This document shows, one piece after another, positions 24,984 through 33,698 of a stretch of 64,000 nucleotides of DNA. Made by a program: the position numbers and the translations under genes. Origin of the DNA: a virus; IMG/VR virus record IMGVR_UViG_3300009181_006602, positions 26,525 to 90,524 of that record. One strand, written 5' to 3'. The notes under the pieces were generated by a model. That model was given only the letters and a program-made list of their open reading frames with translations, was not told where the DNA came from and searched no databases. Every line of letters begins with the position of its first letter. Within the stretch, counting starts at the first letter, position 1.

Positions 24984-25883
24984 ATGAATAAAGTTTTTGT
25001 ATTAAGACCATCAGAAGATTGGATCGTCGATAGACTAGTCGATGAATGGTACACGGGCAATTCTGATATGTCAGTCCATGATTCAAATCAAGCAGATGTG
25101 ATATGGTTACTCGCAAACTGGTGTTATAAGCGTATTGATAGAAATTTATTGATAAGCAAAAAAGTGATCACTACTATTCATCATGTTGTTAGTGAGAAAT
25201 TTGATCAAGCTAAATTGTTAGATTTTCAGTATAGAGACTCTATAACCAGTGTTTATCATGTACCCAATGGTCACACAGAAAGTATCGTAAAACAATTAAC
25301 TAAAAAAGCTATACATGTAATTCCATATTGGGCTAATCAAAACATCTGGAGACAAACTGGCGACAAGTTAATGTTAAGAGAAAAATACGGTTTGACTATC
25401 GACGGATATTTGATAGGGTCATTTCAAAGAGATACAGAAGGACATGATTTAAAGACTCCAAAACTAGAAAAGGGTCCTGACCTACTGGTAGATGCTATAG
25501 AAAAGCTTTGGATAACTAATAAATCAATTCATGTTGTTTTAGCTGGTTGGCGCCGACAATATGTGATATCTAGACTTGAGCAAGCTGGTATACCTTATAC
25601 ATACTTTGATCGACCTTCGCAAGAAACAATAAATGAGTTATACCAAACGTTGGATCTATATCCTGTCACCGCTAGAGCAGAAGGTGGGCCACAGTCTCTA
25701 ATAGAATGCGGATTATTGAACATCCCAGTAGTTTCTAGAGATATTGGTATAGCAAGTCAAGTTCTTCCTAAAGAATCAATTTCAGCTGACGTTGCGAGTG
25801 CTACACCGAATATACCGACAATAGATAACTTAAAATTGCCTAGTGGATATCTTAGCTATAGAAATTTGATAAACTCGCTATAA
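24984..25883 (+). CDS. Family 4-like (GT-B) glycosyltransferase
   Basis: 299 residues. VIPYWANQNIWRQTGD, then LREKYGLTIDGYLIGSFQRD, the usual switch into the donor domain, then LEKGPDLLVDAIEKL, and AEGGPQSLIECGLLNIPVVS with the EX7E-like site. The N-terminal part is short. It starts five bases after gmd. Donor unknown; a GDP-deoxyhexose is attractive given its neighbour but unproven. Confidence 0.8.
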   Translation: MNKVFVLRPSEDWIVDRLVDEWYTGNSDMSVHDSNQADVIWLLANWCYKRIDRNLLISKKVITTIHHVVSEKFDQAKLLDFQYRDSITSVYHVPNGHTESIVKQLTKKAIHVIPYWANQNIWRQTGDKLMLREKYGLTIDGYLIGSFQRDTEGHDLKTPKLEKGPDLLVDAIEKLWITNKSIHVVLAGWRRQYVISRLEQAGIPYTYFDRPSQETINELYQTLDLYPVTARAEGGPQSLIECGLLNIPVVSRDIGIASQVLPKESISADVASATPNIPTIDNLKLPSGYLSYRNLINSL

Positions 25884-25912
25884 AAACGTTGGCGTGTTTC
25901 ATTGACGAAGTT

Positions 25913-25916
25913 GGAG
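25913..25916 (+). promoter_or_regulatory. Ribosome binding site deciding the methyltransferase start
   Basis: GGAG with a six-base spacer before ATG 25923 favours this start over the upstream TTG. Confidence 0.55.
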
Positions 25917-25922
25917 TTTAAA

Positions 25923-26738
25923 ATGCAAAACAATTGGTATGATGATTTGTGCGAATATTATAAAGTGACGCCTGAAGTCGCGACACAACTAGGTACGCGT
26001 AGCGCCGGTAGAAAACCAAATTTACCAGGATCATCTACAACACATGCTGTTAGCAACAAGACATTTGAAGAGATATGGGCTTCGGCGCCTAGAGACAACG
26101 AAGAACAAATTTTTCAATTTTATAAAGATCAAGGTGCATGGTCGGCTTTTAGACAAGTCGTTCGACATAAAGATATGACGAACCTACACTTAGATCTTTT
26201 GTCTAGAACAATAAAAACAAATTCTACTTTTTGTGAGTATGGTTGTGGAGTAGCGCCATTTACTTATACATTGTTAAAAAATATTGATGTTAATGAATGT
26301 TTAAACATTTATATTTCAGATGTAGAAAGTGAACATTTTACATTTGGTGCTTGGCGATTAAAAAAATTAATAGAGTCTAGAGATTTAAAAAATATAAAGT
26401 TTGAACCGGTAACTATATTGCCTAATTCATTACCTCAATATTCAAAAATGTTAGATATAGTTTTTATATTCGAGGTCTTAGAACACGTTCCTAACCCAGT
26501 AACATTATTAAAAAATCTTTCGTCACAAATGAGTGCCGGCGGATTATTTTGCGAAAACTTTATCAAACATGTTCATGATCCGAACGAACAACCCGGACCT
26601 GATTTAGAATCAGCTGCAATGTTAAGAGATCAATATTATGAAAACTTGAGTACGGACTTTAAATTATTTATTGGCGAATTTCCCAGTCTTAGTCCGAATC
26701 AAACTAGGGTTTGGAAAAAAAATGAAAATCTATTTTAA
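25923..26738 (+). CDS. SAM-dependent methyltransferase (class I)
   Basis: 271 residues from the ATG at 25923, chosen over a TTG at 25902 because GGAG lies seven bases ahead. SAM-binding motif I reads FCEYGCGVAPFTYTLL, and the later DIVFIFEVLEHVPNPVTLLK is the typical motif around the active-site strand of Methyltransf_11/23 enzymes. In a glycan island it most likely methylates a sugar or a sugar precursor. Its 3' end overlaps the next gene by 17 bases. Confidence 0.85.
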   Translation: MQNNWYDDLCEYYKVTPEVATQLGTRSAGRKPNLPGSSTTHAVSNKTFEEIWASAPRDNEEQIFQFYKDQGAWSAFRQVVRHKDMTNLHLDLLSRTIKTNSTFCEYGCGVAPFTYTLLKNIDVNECLNIYISDVESEHFTFGAWRLKKLIESRDLKNIKFEPVTILPNSLPQYSKMLDIVFIFEVLEHVPNPVTLLKNLSSQMSAGGLFCENFIKHVHDPNEQPGPDLESAAMLRDQYYENLSTDFKLFIGEFPSLSPNQTRVWKKNENLF

Positions 26739-27642
26739 TAGACGACCTGTTAAAGGTCCTTGGGGAGGCGGTTCTAAAGTGCTTTCTTCCGTCGTAGAAG
26801 AATGTCACAAGCGTAATCATGCAGTGATATTCGAAGAACAATTAGATCTTACTAATGGAGATGTTGATCTAATCGTGTGCTTGGATCCTAGACCTAATCA
26901 AAGCGTTGATTTTAAAAAGATGCTTGAATACAAGGAGAAGTTTGGAAAAAAAATTCTTCAAAGAGTCGGTGATCTTGGTACACATGGGAAACCAGAACTT
27001 TTTGAACTTTTGAAAAAAACTACGCCACTAGTAGATGTTCTCGTATTTCCTAGTAACTGGGCAAAAAAATATTTAAATCAAGACGACTCAATACAACAAT
27101 ATGTAATTAAAAATGCGCCATTACCAGCGTTTGTCTTTAGCAAGAATTACGAAAAATCATTTGATGAGAAAATAAATCTTGTAACTCATCACTGGTCTGA
27201 TAATGTCAATAAAGGATTCGACTTTTATCAAGAGTTAGACAATTATTGTTTAAATTCTAAAAAGTTTACATTTACATATATCGGAAGGGCTCCTCGAAAT
27301 ATTTCCTTTAATAGACACCTACCTCCACACGATGTAAGCGGATTAATCGATGAGTTGCCAAATTATCACATATACGTTACAGCTTCTAAACTTGAGGCTG
27401 GCGCTAATCATGTTCTTGAGGCATTAGCGTTGAATTTGCCTGTACTTTATCACAGCGATGGAGGCAGCATACATGAATATTGCAAAGATCATGGATTTTC
27501 TTATACCAATTTAGAAGAATTAACGTATATCTTAGAAAACCATATTGAACACATCTATTCCATTTTTATAAAAATGTCTGTAACCAGGCAATCCTTAGAC
27601 ATGGCAAAAGAATACGTAAATTTATTTGAGACCCTCGCGTGA
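26722..27642 (+). CDS. Family 4-like (GT-B) glycosyltransferase
   Basis: 306 residues from ATG 26722; a longer frame opens at 26671 but its extra 17 residues are out of character and MKIYFNRRPVKGPWGGGSKV is a normal GT-B start. Donor-domain signatures: SDNVNKGFDFYQEL, YIGRAPRN, and ASKLEAGANHVLEALALNLP followed by VLYHSDGGSIHEY (EX7E motif). It overlaps the methyltransferase gene by 17 bases and the deacetylase-like gene by four. Donor unknown. Confidence 0.82.
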   Translation: MKIYFNRRPVKGPWGGGSKVLSSVVEECHKRNHAVIFEEQLDLTNGDVDLIVCLDPRPNQSVDFKKMLEYKEKFGKKILQRVGDLGTHGKPELFELLKKTTPLVDVLVFPSNWAKKYLNQDDSIQQYVIKNAPLPAFVFSKNYEKSFDEKINLVTHHWSDNVNKGFDFYQELDNYCLNSKKFTFTYIGRAPRNISFNRHLPPHDVSGLIDELPNYHIYVTASKLEAGANHVLEALALNLPVLYHSDGGSIHEYCKDHGFSYTNLEELTYILENHIEHIYSIFIKMSVTRQSLDMAKEYVNLFETLA

Positions 27643-28346
27643 AAATTAATATTAGTATAGACGATGTTTCTCCGCATCCCCTTTCTTCTATACGCGTTAT
27701 AGAAAGATGTAATGAGATTATATCGATATTCCCAAGCGTAAAGTTTAGTCTCTTTGTTCCGGTCGCCTATTGGCGAACAGTTAAACATGGAACTACCACT
27801 GACAAACCTTTAAATATCGATCTTTTTCCTGATTTTTGTAATTTTATTAGTAAACTTTCAAAAGAAAATTTTGAAATTTGTTATCATGGATTTTATCATG
27901 GTATACCTGGTATAAGCGACAACGATGAATTTCAACGATTAAATGCAGACGAGGCTAAACAAAAATTTCAAACCATGTTTGAAGTTGTTGATCGAGCAGG
28001 CTTAGGGACTATTTTTAAGCCTATATTTAGACCGCCTGCGTGGAGAATGTCGCCAGACGCTATTAACGTTGCTCAATTATCAGGTATAGAAATATTAGCT
28101 CTTTCTCCAAAGACATATGCTAGAAAAATTTACGACGGCGCAGAAAATACTTTTGATAAAATTGTTTATTATAATTGCAATCCTCCGTTTGATGAGCTTA
28201 ACGCTTTTTCTCCTTATACCGAAATTGTCTACCACGCTTGTGAATGGGACTCGAATTATTTAAGCAAAGAAAAAACAATAGAATTAAAAAACTTTTTGCA
28301 ATTACAAAACAATGCAGAATTTTGTTTTATGAAAGATCTTATATGA
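27639..28346 (+). CDS. Polysaccharide deacetylase-like protein
   Basis: 235 residues with GTG start overlapping the previous stop. NINISIDDVSP-type opening (metal-binding Asp pair, ISIDDV), FSLFVPVAYW, FEICYHGFYHG (paired His motif) and FRPPAWRMSPDAI are the NodB/DUF2334-type motifs in order. Family members remove N- or O-acetyl groups from polysaccharides or sugar intermediates in a metal-dependent way. No signal peptide, so it should act in the cytoplasm, perhaps on a lipid- or nucleotide-linked sugar. Overlaps the cupin gene by four bases. Confidence 0.8.
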   Translation: MKINISIDDVSPHPLSSIRVIERCNEIISIFPSVKFSLFVPVAYWRTVKHGTTTDKPLNIDLFPDFCNFISKLSKENFEICYHGFYHGIPGISDNDEFQRLNADEAKQKFQTMFEVVDRAGLGTIFKPIFRPPAWRMSPDAINVAQLSGIEILALSPKTYARKIYDGAENTFDKIVYYNCNPPFDELNAFSPYTEIVYHACEWDSNYLSKEKTIELKNFLQLQNNAEFCFMKDLI

Positions 28347-28780
28347 TAATCTTAAAAAAGATTCAAAAGATAAAAACGCCGGATGGTTGTATGATTCCCA
28401 TATATAGAAATTGGGATAATGAAACCAACGAAGGTCATGAACCTAAAATGGTTTATGCTACAATGATAATGTCTAAAACAGAAAAAGATATTATACTTCA
28501 CGAACGTAGAATTGCTTATATGACCTGCATACAAGGCGTTGTCCAATTAGAAACTCACGTTGAAAATACGATTAAGACAACTTCGCTGTCTTCTAAAGAA
28601 GATGTAAACGGGATGATCGACCTTGTTATTATTCCTGCCAATATGCCAATAAAGTTGTCAAATCATGGTGACGAAACGGCGATTATCATAAATTGCCCCA
28701 GCCCGTCTTGGCATCCAAATGATCCTGACACCATAAAATTTAAAAATTGGAGTGAATTTAAAAAATGGAAAAAAGACTAA
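28343..28780 (+). CDS. Cupin-type sugar epimerase/isomerase-like protein
   Basis: 145 residues from ATG 28343, which overlaps the previous stop (ATGA); a longer frame from 28244 lies wholly inside the previous gene. IILHERRIAYMTCIQGVVQL, DLVIIPANMPIKLSNHG and PSPSWHPNDPDTIKFK resemble the small RmlC/FdtA/WxcM-like cupins that act on 4-keto-6-deoxy nucleotide sugars. It directly precedes a dTDP/UDP-sugar 4,6-dehydratase gene (16-base overlap), whose product would be its substrate. Epimerase versus 3,4-ketoisomerase cannot be decided by eye. Confidence 0.65.
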   Translation: MIILKKIQKIKTPDGCMIPIYRNWDNETNEGHEPKMVYATMIMSKTEKDIILHERRIAYMTCIQGVVQLETHVENTIKTTSLSSKEDVNGMIDLVIIPANMPIKLSNHGDETAIIINCPSPSWHPNDPDTIKFKNWSEFKKWKKD

Positions 28781-29739
28781 AAAAACCTTGTCACTTTTTA
28801 GTGACAGGCGGTTTGGGGTTTATAGGTAGCTTCTTCATAGAAAAATGCTTGTCTTTAGGTCATAGCGTAACGAACATCGATAAGATCACCTATGCTTCGA
28901 ATACTGATATAAAGTTTATCGGAGAATATAAATTCATTCAAGAAGACATATGCGACATTAAAGAAATACCCAACTGTGACATTATAGTAAATTTCGCCGC
29001 CGAGTCACATGTAGATAATTCAATAACTGAAAGCTTTAACTTTTTGAATTCCAACGTTAAGGGTATTTATAACTTGTTGGAAATAATAAAGAACAACAAA
29101 ATAAAAAGTGCTTTGGCGGCTCAAAAATATGCTAGTCCATTATTTGTACAGATTAGCACCGACGAAGTCTTTGGAGATATAGCTGAAGGATTTTTTAAGG
29201 AAGAAGATAGACACAAAGCCAGCAATCCTTATTCGGCGACTAAAGCCGCCGCAGAACAAATATTATTTGCGTGGGCCAGAACTTATGATATACCTTTTTT
29301 GATGACTAGAACAACGAACAATTATGGTAAAAGGCAACATCCTGAAAAGTTGATACCGAGAGTTATAACGAAGTTACTAGCAGGAGAAAAAGCCCCTATT
29401 CACGGTAACGGTTCATATATTAGAAACTGGATTCACGTCGAAGATAATATCGAAGCGATATTACGAGTTATCGATCTTGGAACTCTAAATGAAGTTTATC
29501 ATATTGCTTCCGAAGAAGAATATACTGTTAATGAAGTTGTCGAGCGAATTTGTAGAGTTTTAAATTTAAACTTTAAAGACAGAACAGACTATAGTTCAGA
29601 TAGAGCCGGTGCTGATTCAAGGTATGCACTTGATTTTCAAAAGATAACAAAACTAGGCTGGGTTCCAAAGAGAAGCCTTGAAGAATCACTAATAGAAATC
29701 GTAGAACACTATAGAAATAAAAATGATACCACTTTTTAA
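28765..29739 (+). CDS. rfbB: dTDP-glucose 4,6-dehydratase-like enzyme
   Basis: 324 residues. FLVTGGLGFIGSFFIEKC (NAD-binding), NFAAESHVDNSI, the diagnostic STDEVFGDI (Thr132-Asp133-Glu134), and NPYSATKAAAEQI with Tyr156 and Lys160; then TTNNYGKRQHPEKLIPRVI. These are the RmlB hallmarks. It makes dTDP-4-keto-6-deoxyglucose, the branch point to rhamnose and 3- or 4-amino-6-deoxysugars. A UDP-GlcNAc 4,6-dehydratase function is possible but less supported. Overlaps its cupin neighbour by 16 bases and the aminotransferase by 17. Confidence 0.9.
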   Translation: MEKRLKKPCHFLVTGGLGFIGSFFIEKCLSLGHSVTNIDKITYASNTDIKFIGEYKFIQEDICDIKEIPNCDIIVNFAAESHVDNSITESFNFLNSNVKGIYNLLEIIKNNKIKSALAAQKYASPLFVQISTDEVFGDIAEGFFKEEDRHKASNPYSATKAAAEQILFAWARTYDIPFLMTRTTNNYGKRQHPEKLIPRVITKLLAGEKAPIHGNGSYIRNWIHVEDNIEAILRVIDLGTLNEVYHIASEEEYTVNEVVERICRVLNLNFKDRTDYSSDRAGADSRYALDFQKITKLGWVPKRSLEESLIEIVEHYRNKNDTTF

Positions 29740-30814
29740 GATTCATTCGCCCGCAGGCGTCGGAACAAAAATACAAGAAGTTTTTGATGCAGGAGTTATA
29801 ACTGAAGGAGAATTCTCTGATAAATTCGAAAGCGAGTTTGGTTCTTACGTTGGTAATTCAAACTGCTCTTTAGTTAATAGTTGTACTTCGGCTTTGACAC
29901 TTGCATATAGATTATCAGATCTAGGTCCTGATACGGAAATTATCACGACCCCTATGACCTGTATGGCAACCAACGAACCAGCCCATCTAACAGGAGCAAA
30001 GCTGGTTTTTGCTGACATTGACCCGACAACAGGTAATATTGATCCAGAATCAATAAAGAAAAGGTTATCAAAACGAACTAAAGCAGTCGTCGCCGTTCAT
30101 TGGTCTGGTCAACCTTTCGATATTAACTCAGTACGACATGTCGTTAAACAATATAATCCAAATATCAAGATTATAGAAGACGCCGCCCATGCGCTTGGAG
30201 CGTCTTATGAAAACAAACCTATAGGAGGTCATTCTGATTATGTTTGTTTTTCATTTCAAGCTATCAAACACCTAACGACCGTTGATGGTGGAGCAGTATG
30301 TTCTCTTTTAACAAATGACGACGCCAGGATAAAAAAAATTCGTTGGTTCGGTTTAGATAGAAAATACGTTGGTCCGCGGTGGGAACAAGATATAACAGAA
30401 TCAGGTTATAAGTTTCACATGAATAACGTAAATGCTATCATCGGATTAGAACAGATGAAGCATTTAGACTTTATTGTTAATTCTCATAAGAAAAATGGTA
30501 AACTATACGATACAAGGATAAACAATCCTAAAATCGAAAAGCTTCGTCGAGATAGTTGCGCAGAGTCTTCTTACTGGATCTATTCGTTACTCGTTGACAA
30601 CAAAGAAAAATTCAAACAACATCTTGCTATGAACGGGATAGCTTCAGATGTAGTTCACGTGCGTAACGATCACTATAGCGTCTTTGGAGATTTTAAACAA
30701 CAAGACCTCAGCGGGACCGATAAGTTTTGTAATAAGATGATTAATATACCTGTAGGTTGGTGGTTGAGCGATGCCGATTTAGATAAAATAGTCGATGTCG
30801 TTAATAACTACTAA
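29723..30814 (+). CDS. DegT/DnrJ/EryC1-family PLP aminotransferase
   Basis: 363 residues. PLP-enzyme signatures: NSCTSALTLAYRL (phosphate cradle), TTPMTCMATNEPAHLTGAK, IEDAAHALGASY (Asp153 that contacts the pyridine nitrogen), and FSFQAIKHLTTVDGGAV with Schiff-base Lys182. Such enzymes transaminate keto groups of nucleotide 4-keto-6-deoxysugars. The gene order dehydratase, aminotransferase, GNAT fits formation of an N-acetylated amino-deoxysugar. It overlaps rfbB by 17 bases. Confidence 0.93.
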   Translation: MIPLFKIHSPAGVGTKIQEVFDAGVITEGEFSDKFESEFGSYVGNSNCSLVNSCTSALTLAYRLSDLGPDTEIITTPMTCMATNEPAHLTGAKLVFADIDPTTGNIDPESIKKRLSKRTKAVVAVHWSGQPFDINSVRHVVKQYNPNIKIIEDAAHALGASYENKPIGGHSDYVCFSFQAIKHLTTVDGGAVCSLLTNDDARIKKIRWFGLDRKYVGPRWEQDITESGYKFHMNNVNAIIGLEQMKHLDFIVNSHKKNGKLYDTRINNPKIEKLRRDSCAESSYWIYSLLVDNKEKFKQHLAMNGIASDVVHVRNDHYSVFGDFKQQDLSGTDKFCNKMINIPVGWWLSDADLDKIVDVVNNY

Positions 30815-31285
30815 ATGTATATGATGATAAGTTTAAGACGCGTTAATAAAAGCGATCTTGGTTTTATTAACACCATTAGAAATGACACGTCGACAAGAAG
30901 TCAGTTAGAGAATACTAATACTATTTCTTTAGAAGAAACAGTCAAATGGTTTAATGAAAAATCTCCAATTTGGTTTATTATTAATCGCGAAATTGAACAA
31001 GTAGGTTATATTAGAACTAGCTTCGATACGGGTACTTCTATCTGTATAGGCTGTGATATAGCGCCAGCACAAAGAGGAAAAGGATATGCCGAGGCAGCAT
31101 ATCGACACTTGATTCCTGAGCTATATGAAAAAGGCTATTCAATAATTTGGTTAGATGTATATCGTGACAATATACCTGCATATAACTTATATAAAAAACT
31201 AGGATTCTATGAAGTCGGATCAAGTTGTAGAATTATTAATAATAGAGAATACATCACGATGATCCACGCGAGGAAGAATACGTGA
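30815..31285 (+). CDS. GNAT-family N-acetyltransferase
   Basis: 156 residues. ISLRRVNKSDLGFINTIRND is a GNAT opening, and CDIAPAQRGKGYAEAAYRHL holds the acetyl-CoA pyrophosphate loop (Q/RxxGxG/A as QRGKGYA). WLDVYRDNIPAYNLYKKLGF is the classical motif B. It follows the aminotransferase immediately, so its likely job is to acetylate the new amino group, as FdtC, PseH or PglD do. Start could also be Met3 or Met4. Confidence 0.88.
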   Translation: MYMMISLRRVNKSDLGFINTIRNDTSTRSQLENTNTISLEETVKWFNEKSPIWFIINREIEQVGYIRTSFDTGTSICIGCDIAPAQRGKGYAEAAYRHLIPELYEKGYSIIWLDVYRDNIPAYNLYKKLGFYEVGSSCRIINNREYITMIHARKNT

Positions 31286-32088
31286 CAGTAGATTTGCAAA
31301 TAGCGATACCGTGTGGTCCTAATAGCGAAAGATTCGCCAACTTTTTAATTAAGACTATCGAATCCACAATATCGAAAACATTGAATTATCGTTTTTTAAT
31401 AGGTGTCAATAAACCTAAAGTCGATAAGACCATAATAATCGGTGACCATCCTGCAAATAAATTTGATTTTATAGAAGAATTTTCGCAAGAGACAAGTAGC
31501 CTAGGCCACGCGCATTGTCTTAATCTCATGTTAAAAAACATGAATTCTAAGTTTGGATTTTTTTTAGATTCTGACGTGGCAGTTCTAGAAAAAAATTGGG
31601 ATATTCTATTATTGGATAAGTTAAAAGATAGAACTATCATGATAGGTAGCGAATATCATCACTCTGATGGCAAGATGGTGAAAAAGCCTAATGTTATTAC
31701 TTGCGCGTTTGACATCGAAATCTTTAAAAAACTAAAGCTAAACTTTACGCCTTCTTTAAAAAAGATAGTTACGACTCATGAAACAGCACAGTTTTATGGA
31801 ACACAAATTGGGCAATCCATTATGTTGGATACAGGTTGCGAAATTATGGAAACTATCTCAAAAAACGGATATGAAACAGACACTCTAAAAATAGTGTCTT
31901 CTCGTTATCAAGAAACCGTGTCTGAATTAAAGGTCTTAGATTCTTATCAACGCGGTGAAGAATATCATCTAAACGATAAGCCTATTTGTACTCATATAGG
32001 ACGATCATTAACTAGAGATTTCAAAAAAGACCCTATCGTCAAGGCGTGGAAAGATAGCGTTGAACATTGGCTTTATGGGAAAATCTGA
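31282..32088 (+). CDS. GT-A-fold glycosyltransferase-like protein
   Basis: 268 residues with GTG start preceded by GAGGAA. LQIAIPCGPNSERFANFLIK, TSSLGHAHCLNLML and the DxD-containing FGFFLDSDVAVLEKNWDIL (metal and nucleotide binding) resemble GT2-like enzymes. Later THETAQFYGTQIGQSIMLDT is not a standard motif. Donor unknown. Overlaps the GNAT gene by four bases and the following gene by 14. Confidence 0.72.
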   Translation: MTVDLQIAIPCGPNSERFANFLIKTIESTISKTLNYRFLIGVNKPKVDKTIIIGDHPANKFDFIEEFSQETSSLGHAHCLNLMLKNMNSKFGFFLDSDVAVLEKNWDILLLDKLKDRTIMIGSEYHHSDGKMVKKPNVITCAFDIEIFKKLKLNFTPSLKKIVTTHETAQFYGTQIGQSIMLDTGCEIMETISKNGYETDTLKIVSSRYQETVSELKVLDSYQRGEEYHLNDKPICTHIGRSLTRDFKKDPIVKAWKDSVEHWLYGKI

Positions 32089-32707
32089 TCCTATTATACT
32101 CAAGGAATATGCCAGATTTCTTGAAAGCGAAATAAGTTTATGTAACTCGGTGGCATTTTTAGGATTTAATCAAGAGAATTCTTTTACGCTTGGTGTCAAG
32201 GCAGATGTAAGACATTTTTATGATGCGCAATTAAACAATTGGGATATTAACGATGACTGGTCATTGAAACAAAATTACGATTTAATCGTGTGTACGCGGT
32301 GTGCTTATTTCTCAAAAGAACCTTCAAGGTTTATAGAAAAGTGTAAACAACATCTTAACGATGCCGGCCTTGCGATGGTCGACTGGGGCTTAGGCGACCA
32401 TTGGAGATTTAACAACTACAAGGTAGGTTGGTTACGAGATGGGGAACACGAGTTTGCCTACAAACAAGAAAATTTTTTGTATTCTTGCTTTTGGAATGAA
32501 AATCTACGAAAAGACGTTAATGTAGAATTATTTTGGAACCAGATTTTAACAAACAAAAAATTTGGCTACACGTTAAATAACGACTTAGAAGAAGTCATAA
32601 AAGAAGAGGTGCCGAGCTTAGTCAATTATGACATAAAAAAAATTAAAACTATTTTTCTTTGGCCTGAATCTCCGCAACTTTATATTATTACATTAATTCA
32701 AAAATGA
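32075..32707 (+). CDS. Methyltransferase-like protein
   Basis: 210 residues from ATG 32075, preferred to an upstream start at 32060 because both lie in the previous gene and MGKSDPIILKEYARFLES is a natural N-terminus. VAFLGFN, YDLIVCTRCAYFSKEPSRFI and GLAMVDWGLGDHWRFNNYKV fit the strand order of a SAM methyltransferase (post-motif region), but the glycine-rich motif I is poor. Related proteins are seen in surface-glycan clusters. Function is a guess. Confidence 0.5.
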   Translation: MGKSDPIILKEYARFLESEISLCNSVAFLGFNQENSFTLGVKADVRHFYDAQLNNWDINDDWSLKQNYDLIVCTRCAYFSKEPSRFIEKCKQHLNDAGLAMVDWGLGDHWRFNNYKVGWLRDGEHEFAYKQENFLYSCFWNENLRKDVNVELFWNQILTNKKFGYTLNNDLEEVIKEEVPSLVNYDIKKIKTIFLWPESPQLYIITLIQK

Positions 32708-32714
32708 GCGAGAT

Positions 32715-33698
32715 ATGACAGCAATGCCAAAACTAGGATTTATTCTTGACGGAATGACATATTTGAAGTATTACATTCCATTGATAGAGGAAGCAAACAC
32801 ACGTGGCTTTCACTCAACTTTTTTAATTTCTAGAAGCTACAAATATAACTGTCCTTATGTAAGTGACCACCAGCAGATATTAAAAAATATTTGCGATATC
32901 TATAATATAGACTTACAAATCCTCGATGAAAAAATCACTAAAAAGCTTGACGTTATATTCACTGTAGAAGGAACAAAGATACAACACATCGAAAAATCTA
33001 AAATCTTTTCTTTGTGTTACTCAACAGACTTTACATTATCGTATGAATCTTATATTGATAACGTAAAATACGCGATTATGTCTAGCAAGTTTATTGCGAA
33101 CTATTATGGGAAAACAAAAAGCAATAATCTTTATCTTGGAACTCCAAAGTTTGATGTCAAGTTAGATGATGCAATAATTAGAAATAAATACAATTTAGAT
33201 AACGATAAATATGTCACCATATTTTATCCGCGTTTAAGAGACATCTCGAGCGCGCCTTTAAGAAAAATAACGGAAGATTTAAATAAATTAGGTTATAAGC
33301 CTATTCTTAAAACTAGATTAAAAGATCCTATCGCAGAGGCTGATTATCATTTGTCTAAATTTAATTTTGCAGACGCTTCATGGCATCCCCATACATCGCT
33401 TGAATTAATAAAAATTAGCGATTTTGTTATTAATTTTAGTTCCAGCGCAATAGAAGAAACTACAGCATTACAAACACCACTAATTAATTTCCATATTAAG
33501 CCATTTAAAAAGCCTTTTGAATTCTTATATGAGTCTTCTTTCGTTCAAAATATGGACACAAATTATTCATTACAGGAATTCAAAAATGCGGTTGATAGAC
33601 TAACAACGCTTGATTTTTCTAATGATTTCTTTGAAGCTAATAAAAAAATGTTCGATACAAAAGTTTCATCAAAAGATATTATTGACAAAATAACATGA
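32715..33698 (+). CDS. GT-B-like transferase, CDP-glycerol phosphotransferase-like
   Basis: 327 residues. GFILDGMTYLKYYIPLIEEA opens a GT-B fold. YVTIFYPRLRD, GYKPILKTRLKDP and SDFVINFSSSAIEETTALQT then PLINFHIKPF match the C-terminal half of CDP-glycerol:polyol phosphotransferases and related UDP-GlcNAc 2-epimerase/PseG-like GT-B proteins. Given NeuA- and NeuB-like genes just downstream, a hydrolase or epimerase step of nonulosonate synthesis is one option and teichoic-type phosphotransfer another. Confidence 0.6.
   Translation: MTAMPKLGFILDGMTYLKYYIPLIEEANTRGFHSTFLISRSYKYNCPYVSDHQQILKNICDIYNIDLQILDEKITKKLDVIFTVEGTKIQHIEKSKIFSLCYSTDFTLSYESYIDNVKYAIMSSKFIANYYGKTKSNNLYLGTPKFDVKLDDAIIRNKYNLDNDKYVTIFYPRLRDISSAPLRKITEDLNKLGYKPILKTRLKDPIAEADYHLSKFNFADASWHPHTSLELIKISDFVINFSSSAIEETTALQTPLINFHIKPFKKPFEFLYESSFVQNMDTNYSLQEFKNAVDRLTTLDFSNDFFEANKKMFDTKVSSKDIIDKIT

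Noticed and set aside
26671-26721. Upstream extension of the GT-B gene at 26722.
   Set aside because: It lies wholly within the methyltransferase gene and adds residues unlike a GT-B N-terminus.
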